NCBI GenBank assembly: GCA_023014365.1
Contig: JAEBUN010000003.1
Coordinates: forward strand, 558,001-622,000
Length of the DNA stretch: 64,000 nucleotides
DNA from: Lepiota brunneoincarnata
Taxonomy: Eukaryota > Basidiomycota > Agaricomycetes > Agaricales > Agaricaceae
Direction: 5' to 3'
The position numbers and the translations under genes were made by a program. The first letter of the stretch is position 1. Each line of letters opens with the position of its first letter. Below, one piece after another: positions 20,453-29,903 of the stretch. Under the pieces are notes generated by a model. The model was not told the DNA's origin. It ran no database searches and saw only the letters and a program-made list of their open reading frames with translations.

Positions 20453-21694
20453 GAGAGTCGGCGCGTCTGTCTCGGGAAGCTGAGCCTGTCGGCCTTTAGC
20501 CTTGGCATCAGGGAATTTCTTCTTGTCGCAGTTGACAGCCCTGTGATTGGGATCTGCGCAGACAAGGCAGAGGTTATTGTCGAAACGTCGTTGACGTTCC
20601 TCGGGGGTTAATTTACCATCCTTACCAAGTTTACTAGTAAGGTCGGATTTGGGCGGGGCCGATTTCTGACCGGCGGACGGGTTGGGCGGATTGCCCTTGA
20701 AGCTGGTGTTGGGCGTGCTGCCTCTGTTATTATTGGCAGGCTTGGCGGCAGGTTGCAGGTTGGTCGAGGTGGAAGGGGATGGGTTACCTCCAGGTTTCCT
20801 AGAGGTGGTCGGGTCCGAAGCGGCTTTGGCGCGGGCCTTCTCGCGTTGGCGTTCCCAGTAGCGAGCGTCGATCTTCATCGCTGCTGCTCGCATTTCGATG
20901 AAGGTGTCGGGCTTGCCGTCGGGCCGATTGGACAGAATGTCCTGGATGCGGTCGGGGAGGCCTTTGTAGTAGCGGTGACAGAATACCTCATCACCCCAGC
21001 GGAGTTGGCCGGCCAGACGGAGAAAGTCGACGTTGTAGACGGCGATCTTTTCGTCATAGCGCATTCGGAGGGAGTCAAGCTGCTCAGCAGCTTCTCCGGT
21101 CGGATCCGCGGGACCGAAATTGGTCTGCAGTTCCAGGGTGAACTGATCCCAGTCCTCGATCCAATCGTGCATTATTCCGTGGTTGTCGGCCTCGTCGAGG
21201 CCGATTTCGAAGTGTTGCTGGGCCACGCCGGTAAGGTACGTCAACGCGAAGTTGACCTTGGTGGCGGGGATAGCGAACTGGGCCAGGTTAGTACGGAAGT
21301 AGAGTCGACATTGGAAGAGGAAAGGTTTGAGTTTGGTGGGGTCGGAACCTGTAAAGATGTCAGGTTCGCGAGCCTTGGTACGGGGGGTTCGGGGAGGCTG
21401 TGGGGGTTGAGAGTTCCCACGGCCGTCCATTTGATCGGCTATTCGTTGGAAAACTCGGAGCAGGAGTTGGTCATGGTCATTTTGGGTGTTGCCAGGCGGA
21501 ATGTTGTTATTGTTGTCGTTGTTGTCTGACGGTTCGTCGTCGTCCGGGGGTCCGTCCCCATTGTCAGGGTAGTCGTCGGGATCACCAGGGTCGCTGGGAT
21601 CGGGATTTGGGTCGGGGCCACCGTCGGGGCCGTCGGGAGTCTGGAATAGTGAAGGTTGAATATCTTCACTGAACCGGTCTGGAGTTGAGGGCAC
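20435..21694 (-). CDS. gypsy-4 Gag
   Basis: The nucleocapsid-capsid protein has an Asp/Pro-rich N-terminus, a capsid-like region (about residues 110-270) and a CCHC knuckle CLVCADPNHRAVNC near the C-terminus (about 20545-20590). The frame is open upstream to a TGA at 21824-21826. The only upstream ATG (21833-21835) lies three codons before that TGA. The 21694 start used here is a GTG, and the first in-frame ATG inside Gag is near 21430. Translation start is therefore unclear: the ATG-TGA may be a mutation, or initiation may be non-standard. Gag ends with TAG at 20435-20437 inside the pol frame. Confidence 0.88.
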   Translation of the reverse strand: MPSTPDRFSEDIQPSLFQTPDGPDGGPDPNPDPSDPGDPDDYPDNGDGPPDDDEPSDNNDNNNNIPPGNTQNDHDQLLLRVFQRIADQMDGRGNSQPPQPPRTPRTKAREPDIFTGSDPTKLKPFLFQCRLYFRTNLAQFAIPATKVNFALTYLTGVAQQHFEIGLDEADNHGIMHDWIEDWDQFTLELQTNFGPADPTGEAAEQLDSLRMRYDEKIAVYNVDFLRLAGQLRWGDEVFCHRYYKGLPDRIQDILSNRPDGKPDTFIEMRAAAMKIDARYWERQREKARAKAASDPTTSRKPGGNPSPSTSTNLQPAAKPANNNRGSTPNTSFKGNPPNPSAGQKSAPPKSDLTSKLGKDGKLTPEERQRRFDNNLCLVCADPNHRAVNCDKKKFPDAKAKGRQAQLPETDAPTLPSSEK

Positions 21695-21875
21695 GATGGA
21701 TTGTTGGCGAGGGGGAGAAACCCTCGGGGGGTCGGGTTGTAATTCCTCGGAAGGAGATTGTCGAATGATGCGTTTGCTACGGCGAGCGGCTGGAGTTACC
21801 CGAGTGCGGGGACGGGTGACTGTTCAAGAGACCATGGTTAGAAAGGATTAGAGTGTAATGGACAGGAGGAGTTTG

Positions 21876-21886
21876 AGTCTGATAAT
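21876..21886 (-). promoter_or_regulatory. gypsy-4 self-priming primer binding site
   Basis: Downstream of the 5' LTR on the minus strand, after two bases, comes ATTATCAGACT. Its exact 11-base complement AGTCTGATAAT lies in the 5' LTR (plus-strand positions 22154-22164), 34 bases downstream of TATATATA (22191-22198), so it should be at the start of the element RNA. The layout is the same as in gypsy-1, including the two-base spacer. Confidence 0.68.
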
Positions 21887-21888
21887 AC

Positions 21889-22547
21889 TGTTAGAGCCGG
21901 TGCGGGTCGGAGCCGAAGCGGAGGATTGGGGTGGTATCCTTGGTATAAGGTAACCGGGGGACGGGACGACGTCAGTACGTAGACGGCGGGACCGAGGCGG
22001 AGTACTTCGGGCGGAGAGTGGACTTGCGGCCTCAGCTTATGTGCTGTGCCCTCCTACTGTCCGAGTCCGTATTTCAGGAAGTCGGGGCCGAAGCGGAGCG
22101 AGGCAGAGAGAGAGGAGGATAGGGAACAGGGGACTGGTCCGCTGCTCGATTCGATTATCAGACTGAGGAGTACAAGCCAAGTACCTACGGTATATATACT
22201 ACTGGCCTTACGAACTATGACTCGTACTGACTACGTGCGGAGCGAAGCGGAGACCGATCTAGTTACAAACGGATTACGAACGGATTACGAATGGAATGGA
22301 AACGGGTACAGGTATGGAGACTAATAACGTATCTTGACTACGGACGGGAAATGGAGACGGGGGTATGAGACACCGAGGGTCAGGTGACCACGGCACGTGT
22401 GGAGGTGGTCGTGTGATCGGGGCAGTGGGTTGCGGTCGGAGCAGGTCGGGGCCGAGTCGGAGGGCAGAGGGTTGTTGTGTGGAACACACGTGGAGTCGAG
22501 AAGCCGAAGTTTAAATGATCAGACTCTGAGTTGGCATGGATATGACA
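21889..22547 (-). repeat. gypsy-4 5' LTR (right on the plus strand)
   Basis: A 659-bp copy matching 14723-15381. It has TG...CA ends, the TATATATA promoter box on the minus strand at 22191-22198, and the transcript-start segment used for priming. It is flanked on the right by the second caatt duplication (22548-22552). Confidence 0.95.
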
Positions 22548-25500
22548 CAATTTTACCAAAGGAGCAATGCTCCCAGATTCACACCATGCAACCTACATGC
22601 CATGGAAATAGACCATAGCACAATCAAGGAAGGATATGAAGATCCTTACCCTGAAATACCCCAACTGGATTATGCTGAAGAAAACACTGCCCAAGAACCA
22701 TTGGAGCTAGATACCATTGTCACTGGACAACAAATGAAAGCATACCAGAAACAAGAATGTTTCTGATGCAGAGCAAATGACCATTGGGTTAGTAAATGCC
22801 CACACCCACTGCCAGCCAGATGCTTTCTGGGAATGCATATGAATCCACCTTGCCCAGCCAGAAACCCAAACTGCCCCCCTTATCAAGGAAATAAGCCTAA
22901 TCCTGGCTTTAAACCCTAACAATGCAAGTATTCCCTTGCTGTTGTGGAAGTTGCATCCCAAATGCTCCAAATAGTTGACAAACTTGACCCTGAATTACAA
23001 CAAGAACTCCACTTCATGCTAGCTGAAGATCTGGAGATGTGTCCATTCCAGGATTTTTAAAAAGGAATGCTGTTGATTGATGTGCCCCTACACATTCCAA
23101 AACTCAGAAGGACTTTACATACTCTCACTCCCAGAAGAGCAATTTCTCAATAAACTCTGTACAATTATGACTCTCCCCAAATAAAAGATCCCTTTTCCTA
23201 CTCATTGAGATTTGGAGTTAACAGATATCAAAACCTGTGGCCATTACTGCCCTGATAGACTCAGGAGCCCAAGGGAATTTCATATCCCACAAAGTTGTTG
23301 AATGACATGGTTATCAAACCAAATGGCTGGACCAACCAATCCCTCTCAGCAATGTTGACAGAACTGACAATCAACATGGCAAGATCCATGAATACATCAA
23401 AATCAGAACCATCATTGATGGAAGAGACTACATGGTAGAAGTGTTTGTTACTAACACTGGTGAGAATGACCTCATCATTGGATTTCCCTGGTTGGAACAA
23501 TACAACCCCAATATCAACTGGAAAACCAAAATATTCTCTTGGAAACCCCAAATTGATCATCAGGACTTCCCCAAACTTCTCCAAACTCTTTGATGACCTG
23601 TAAAACTCAACTCTATTGCTATGGACATAATGGCTGGACAAATATCCAAACCAGAACATAATCCTGAAGATTATGTCAACTTATCAAACATTGACCTCAA
23701 TACCTTCTCTTTGGAAAAAGAAATGAACCCAATGCTTCTAACTCCATTAGAAGTATATGCCAAAGCTACCCATGCTACAATGCTCCACAATGAGCAATAT
23801 AATCCTACCAAAAAGGAAAACAGCCAGAATCAAATAAGAAACCACCTGAGATCCCTTGGAGATTCACCCCATGGGCTAAAATATTCAACAAGAAAGCCTC
23901 CAAATGATTTTCACTGTCAAGAACATTCAATCATGAAATTAAACTAAAACTGACATTCAAAGTGAAATCAATGAAACCTTATCAAGTAGCACCTGCCAAA
24001 GAAAAAGCACTCAAGGAATTTATAGACAAAAACCTCTGAAAAGGGTACATCTGCCCTCAAAATCCCCTATGGCATCACCATTCTTCTTTGTTGCCAAGAA
24101 AGGAGGAGACCTCCAACCCTGCCAAGACTATTGTTATCTTAATGATCACATAGTCAAAAATGCCTACCCAATCCCCATGATTTCCTCTATCATGGATAAA
24201 CTCAAAGGAGCTAAATATTTCACCAAACCTGACATCCACCTAGGATACAACAATGTTAGAATCAAAGATGGCAATCAATGGAAAGCAGCATTCAAGACTC
24301 CCATGGGTCCTTTTTGAACCAATAGTCATGTTTTTTGGACTCTGTAACAGTCCTGCAATGTTCTAACACATGATGGATATGCTATTCTCCAAAATACTGG
24401 AGAAAGGAGGAATCATCATCTATATGATTGATATACTAATCTACAGAAAAACTCAGGAAGAAACTGACCAACTTACAGAAAAGGTACTTGCAAATCCTGC
24501 AGGATAACAACCTATACCTCAAGACAGAAAAATGCAAGTTCAATAAACAAAGACTCAAATACCTTGGCATGATCATCATGCCAGATGAAATTAAGATGGA
24601 TCCCAGAAAATTCAAGGGAATAAAAGACTGGCCTGTGCCAAAAACTGTCTGACATATTCAGAAATTCATCAGATTCTGTAGCTTCTACTGGAAGTTTATC
24701 TGCAGTTACTCTCACCACATCAAACCCCTTAACCAACTCCTATCCAAATTGACCAAATTTGAATGGAAAGAAGAACAACAAAAAGTGTTTGAAATGCTTA
24801 AGAACAAATTCTTAAAGGAACTGGTACTCCTCATGCCCAACTCCACAAAACCCTTCAAAATAGAAGCTGATGCTTCCAAATTTGCATCAGGAGCCGTTCT
24901 GTATCAGCATGACATCAATGGAACATGGCAACCCATATCATTCTATTCAAAGATATTTGGACTGGCTGAATGTAATTATGACATCTATGACAGGGAACTC
25001 CTTACTATTATCCAAGCCCTTGAAGAATAGCACCACTATCTCCTTGGCAGCCCCCATACTATCTGTATCAGAATGGATCATCAAAACCTCACATACTGGC
25101 ACAAACCCCAGAAAATCAACTGCTGACAAGCACAATGGGTCCAGACCCTCACAGATTACAACTTCAAATTGGAATATGTCCCAGGATCAAAGATCCTTGC
25201 ACCAGACACCTTATCAAGATGTCCAGACTACATCCCTGACAAGGATAACAATAATGAAGACATCATCATGCTTCCAGACAGCCTTTTTGTCACTGCAGAC
25301 AACTTAGAAGATCAAGACATGATCATGGTACAACTCCCAGAACACCTCTTTATCACCACCATTGATATGGAACTCCAAGAAAGAATCATGGAATCACCCA
25401 AGTACAATGCTAGAACCATTGAAGTATTTAAACTCCTCAAAGAATCACACCCCAACACCACTGATAAAGACTTTGGAACTGTTCCAACCCCAAATGGTCC

Positions 25501-25790
25501 ACTCCTCACATTCCAAGAATGTGTCATTATTCCAGAGGACCTTCAACTCAGATGCAATGTCATTGCAAGATACTATGACCACCCTACATGAAGTCATTCT
25601 GGAGAGCAAGAAACATACTGCCTCACCAAGAAAGAAGTGTACTGGCCAGGAATGTCTACATTTATCAAAAACTATGTCAAAGGCTATCCAGAGTGCCAGC
25701 AACACAAGATCATCTGTTGACCAGATCCACTGTAAGACCCAGGGGATCATAAAAAACAACCCCTGATTCTGACATAAGAGGTGGTCAATT
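22548..25790 (+). pseudogene. gypsy-3 gag-pol remnant, 3' of the gypsy-4 insertion
   Basis: This continues the decayed Gag of 14450-14722. It reads as a CCHC knuckle whose third residue is a TGA (CF*CRANDHWVSKC, about 22758-22800), the protease (ALIDSGAQGNF near 23250), RT ([11 protein letters not shown] at 24069, AKYFTKPDI near 24210), RNase H (IEADASKFASGAVL near 24862) and the start of integrase (VYWPGMSTFIKNYVKG near 25638), where it fades out. The closest pol in this window is gypsy-1. Most stops are TGA where Arg is expected (NL*KGYI, VVE*HGY, NC*QAQW), and frameshifts are also present. It cannot encode a working protein. Confidence 0.87.
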
Positions 25791-26856
25791 CCCACCATAT
25801 ATGGAAATATTAGTGCTGCAAATATTCATTGATAATATAGCAATTTACACACCCTAGTATACTTAATTATCACACTTAATGGAGGAATATTGCTTCATTT
25901 AAGGTTGTGAGGGGTCATAATTTGCTTTGAATTATTAAAGATTTACAACCTTTGTTCAAAAGGAAACTGAAGAAAATTCTACCCTCATTCCAAAGGAAAT
26001 CACAACCTTTGTTCTGGGGTAATCATGGTGATTAGTCAGCGGAAGAGACAACAATCTCAGTTGTCATTCTCAACTATGAAAGCTGCAGAAATTGAGTGTT
26101 CAGGTGGTCAGCCCCCTCACATATGAATGTCAAAAATAGTTGTGATTGATAACTATTACTGCAGTGATAAGCAACAATATCACTGTACTGTTGCAGAGGG
26201 CAGATGATGGCTAGCTAGCTAGAAAGATGTATTATAGGGTAGTGAAGCACAGCTTTTCCTCTTACCTAGATTCCTTGATCCTGTCTCTCCCTCCCTCTGC
26301 CTCCCAACCTTTACTATTGTGGGAGTAGCCTCCTGGCTACACATGGAAATGGTATGGAGATGACAAATGTTGGACATGGATGACAAACAACAGAACGGAA
26401 TGACAACTCTGGATTGCTCATACCTTCAGTCTTCAGATAAGTCCCTGTAAAAATGTATGTAAAATTTCTTCATTCCTCAAGTTCTCCTGCACCTTTCATA
26501 CAGCTATTCTCTCTCTTTCTTTCTAACTACCTATTCCTTCATACAATACTTGTAAGTTTTTCTCTGTGTTCCCATCCCACAAAAATCTACCTCCATTACA
26601 TTTCTGTTTCACCCATACATCCTCTCATAGTTATGTATATAGTACTGCTCTCTTTTGTGCATTCACTGTCTTCTCTAATAGCCAACAAGTAACATAGGAC
26701 CACTTTCTCTACTGTATTTGATGTAGAAGTTGGGGGATTCATATTCTCCAGTAAAAATATACCCTTGTATCTTGAATACTCATTACAATCTCTTTCCTCC
26801 CCTAGTCCAACTCAAAGACACTCTCCTCCCCTCTTGAACTCATCAACCTTCCTACA

Positions 26857-27217
26857 CTATTTTCTCCTTAGCCTCTTCATCTTTCCAGCACTCTGCTTTG
26901 CTTTTCTCTTTGCCCCTACCAAAACATCAGTATCCTCATCATCATCCTCAGGTTCCTCCTTGTCATGACCTATCTCTTCCTCATCACAACCTGTCTCTTC
27001 CTCCTCATCATGACCTGTCCCTTCCTCCTTGTCAAGCCCTGTCTCTTTCCTTGTCATCACTACCCCCCTCTTCCCTATCATCACCACTGACTCCCTCATT
27101 GCTACCTGCTCCCACTTCATCTGCACCCTTATCACTACTGATGGACTCTGCATTGTGCCCTTCCTGCTCAAAAGCATCTCCAATCTCATCATTTTGATCC
27201 TTGCTGGCACTCTTCAA
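26857..27217 (-). pseudogene. Remnant encoding an acidic repeat protein
   Basis: On the minus strand two frames share natural-looking text: a Ser/Asp/Glu-rich segment (27217-27032), then Glu/Asp repeats of the type TGxDEEE followed by a basic KRKAKQSAGKMKRLRRK end (to 26857). The DNA has about four imperfect ~27-30 bp units rich in cctcatcatgacctgtc between 26955 and 27060. It may be an unstable acidic region of a former gene, possibly of a DNA transposon. The family is not recognised. Confidence 0.35.
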
Positions 27218-27723
27218 AGCACAGAGGGTTCTTCAAGTACTGGTCCTTTTATTTATGAGTGCTGTCCTTATGATCTCGATGGTGGCCCAGTTTCCTTCAT
27301 AACACCAAAGCTGTTTGTGTTGAGTGTGCACCTGTGTGATGTACATAGTTGGTGTATGTGGTTAGGAATTATGACTAGTTAAGAATGAACATACAATATT
27401 GGCAATCTTGGCCAAGACAACTGGGTCTTGGCACCCCCAATCAATGTTATGTTGTATATCTGCATGCTCCAGGGCACATTTAACAAGTGCCTATGGCAGG
27501 CATTAGCATTGAAAGTAAAATGAAGCAGAACTTACCTGGCAGTGCATGTAAAGTGGCCAGTTGTTTTCCAAGCCCATTTTGCCCCAAAGGCCTATAAATA
27601 AATATTTCCATAAGTCTAGCCATTTTACTCACTGAGCTATCACTACTTTAATTCAAAAGTACCAAATATTGGAACAGTTTTGTGGGTCACTGTAAATATT
27701 GTTTTTGGCATATTTACAAAAAG

Positions 27724-27842
27724 GTTCAGGGTTCAAACCTGTTTGAACCCTGAACTGATTCCAAGTGGTTCAGTTTGGGTTCAGGTTCAGGTTCAGGTTC
27801 AGGCTAAAGAGGTGCCAAACTGAATGAACTTTGACATCCCTA
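27724..27842. mobile_element. Right end of a hAT-like element with a 15-bp hairpin
   Basis: A perfect palindrome (arms 27724-27738 and 27741-27755, spacer ct) is followed by four ggttca units (27777-27803) and then the terminal-like segment tgacatcccta at about 27830-27840. The reverse complement TAGGGATGTCA is a common hAT terminus. The matching left end was not found, so this is a partial or decayed element. The call rests on the end motif and the subterminal repeats. Confidence 0.4.
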
Positions 27843-27985
27843 GGTAGAACTCATGAAAATCCAATCATTTGAGCCAGGAATACCCTGTCGTGACAGGACT
27901 GGCAGTCTTTACAGCATTTGGGCTCTTTTTCGCATATGGTTTAAATTAAGCCTCAACTACACCCATCTTCCCTGCTCTCCCATTC

Positions 27986-29680
27986 ATGCCTGCGAAGCGT
28001 GTTCTGGTCGGTTTCGGAGTTGATGTTGACGCTGTCGCTGGATGGTACCAGGTCTGCTCATACAAGGAGAACCAACCTGATATTCCCAAAGGCTAGGTTC
28101 GTATGGTGGGCAAGATTCACCCCTCGACATCTCGAGGGTGCGTCGTTTATTCTGTCTCGCCTGGCACACAGAGACCGATGCACTCGCCGCAGGGAATGTT
28201 TGCAGGAGAAGTTGGCGTTCCCAGATTGTTAAAGCTGTTCAAGAAATATAATATCAAGACGACATGGTTCATTCCCGGTGGGTAAGACATCTAAATCTTT
28301 GCCACGTTGATTGATTCAACTTCTATAGGCCACAGCTTGGAAACGTTTCCAGAGCAAATGACAGCAGTGCGCGATGCTGGCCACGAACTGTGACTCTCTT
28401 TTCTCCAAAAACCTAGGCCTCGACTGACTCCATGACCCAGCGGCCTCCACGGATATTCGCATGAGGTCTGACAGAAAAGCCAGCCTTATACCCTTGCTGA
28501 CCACACGATAGAACCCAACTGCTCTGAGTCTCGAGCAACAGAAGGATATTCTTGAGCATACATACAAGTTACTTACCAAATTCAACAACGACATCCCACC
28601 CAAGGTTTTAGTTCTCGTCTGAAACGGAAATATGATTTACCAAGGTCGTACACAGGGGAGTGTGGCTCCCTGGTGGGAGACAAGTGCAGAAGGCACAGAC
28701 CTGCTTCTTGATATGGGGATAGAATATGGTGAGACGAAGTTCTCGTCGTCAAATGCAAAGTTTGTTAACAAAACAAACCATTCCAGATCACTCCAACATG
28801 GCCCACGAGTTCGTCACTCATATAGACCAAGTACTTCTGGATGAACGCTAATATGCTTCTCCCCGAAGCTGTCAAGCCTACTATCTGCGTGATGCAGACC
28901 GTTGGACCAAGATTGATTACAGCCAAGAGGCAAAGTCGTGGATGAAACCACTTCGGAAGGGCAACGAAACCGGTCTCGTCTGTATTCCGGCAAATTGGTA
29001 AACACACGGTGTGCTAGTGACAGCAGAACGGCTGGACTGAGCACTTGGTTTCAGGTATCTAGATGACCTCCCACCAATGATGTATGGAAAACCGATTACT
29101 CCGTCGGCCGGAATACTCTGACACGCTTTCCTAGGTTCGTCAAAGCTAGCCCGAATTCTCACGGATGGGTAACTAACACAAGCCTTCCTCTTCCTCTACC
29201 ATATTCCCTCATCTGTTGTGTCTAGGTCAGCCCTGAAGTGGTTGAGAAACTATGGAAAGACATGTTCACATACTGGTACAGGTATGCGCACTTCGAAACC
29301 TCCCGCGCAGATCCTTATTGCCATCGCTAGGGAAGAGGAAGAATTTATTTTCCCGCTTACCATTCATCCAGATGTCAGCGGGTAGGCATTCACCTTTCCC
29401 TGTGTGCTCCGCGGTTTGTTCAGACCCATGATCACAGGAGACCCCAAGTTCTTCTAATGCTGGTAGGTTGGCACATGCATAACAAGGCAAAACCTAACTG
29501 ACTCCACCGTAGGAAAGGTTTATCGAATGGGTTAACACCCACGAGAACGTTCACTGGGTTTCTATGATTGACATGGCGCGAGAATTTAGAGCGAAGAATA
29601 AACCAGCAGCGAACGCCAAGATGCCTCGTGGTTTCGGAGCAGAGACAGGCGTGTCCTGCCCGCCCACAAGCGAACCCTAA
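27986..29680 (+). CDS. Polysaccharide deacetylase family protein (CE4-like fold)
   Basis: I could join about 15 small exons with GT-AG introns of roughly 50 bp into one frame from ATG 27986 to TAA 29678-29680, about 330 residues. The product starts [20 protein letters not shown] and contains the expected blocks in order: [10 protein letters not shown] with the metal/catalytic Asp, [34 protein letters not shown] with the HxxxH metal pair, [20 protein letters not shown] and [13 protein letters not shown]. This matches the intracellular polysaccharide/peptidoglycan deacetylase-like group (HpPgdA type), which uses a metal to remove acetyl or act on cyclic imides; the true substrate in fungi is unclear. 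No signal peptide is seen. It is the first host gene next to the transposon nest and appears intact. Confidence 0.82.
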
Positions 29681-29903
29681 ATTTTAGTGACAAAGGAATT
29701 TGAAGTTATCTGTAAACGAACAAAATGTTAGAATCGTGTATGCTGTGGGAGAATCTTTCAAAAATAAACGAGAACATGACCCTGAATAGCCCCTATCTGG
29801 GCGTCGAAGGAAGCCTGGCATCACGCTCTGTCAAGAATCTGAGTAAGCTTCTAAACTCTACCACCATATTCCCTGGCCTGCTCGACATAGTCAGGACACA
29901 GTC

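Larger units (their letters stand above)
14723..22547 (-). mobile_element. Complete young Ty3/gypsy chromovirus 'gypsy-4' (7825 bp)
   Basis: A full LTR retrotransposon read on the minus strand. It has two 659-bp LTRs offset by 7166 bp, a perfect 5-bp target duplication (caatt at 14718-14722 and 22548-22552), a self-priming primer binding site, gag, pol and a polypurine tract. Comparing the LTRs by eye I found no difference, so the insertion is very recent. Unlike a standard element it also carries a three-exon gene on the opposite strand between pol and its 3' LTR. It sits inside gypsy-3. Its Gag frame has a TGA three codons after the only upstream ATG, which may cripple this copy. Confidence 0.96.
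25791..27985. other. CpG-poor non-coding stretch between the TE nest and the first host gene
   Basis: I find no convincing gene. The region is AT-rich, nearly lacks CpG like the decayed elements, and holds a Ser/Leu-rich low-complexity part (26450-26900), an acidic-repeat remnant (26857-27217) and a hAT-like right end near 27840. It is probably a continuation of old transposon debris. The sequence changes character at about 27850-27900, where CpG returns and the deacetylase promoter begins. Confidence 0.6.

Noticed and set aside
20753..21529. 258-codon plus-strand open frame over gypsy-4 gag
   Set aside because: Shadow of the GC-rich gag gene; no recognisable content, while the minus strand has the capsid and zinc knuckle.
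22535..22766. Small ORF starting in the gypsy-4 LTR and continuing into gypsy-3
   Set aside because: Chance junction frame created by the insertion; the downstream part belongs to decayed gypsy-3 Gag.
27777..27803. Telomere-like short tandem repeat
   Set aside because: The ggttca unit is not the fungal telomere repeat and only four copies occur, next to a transposon-like end.
28000..29500. First impression that the deacetylase is a pseudogene
   Set aside because: Stops in the raw frames fall in introns; splicing with GT-AG borders restores all conserved blocks in order.
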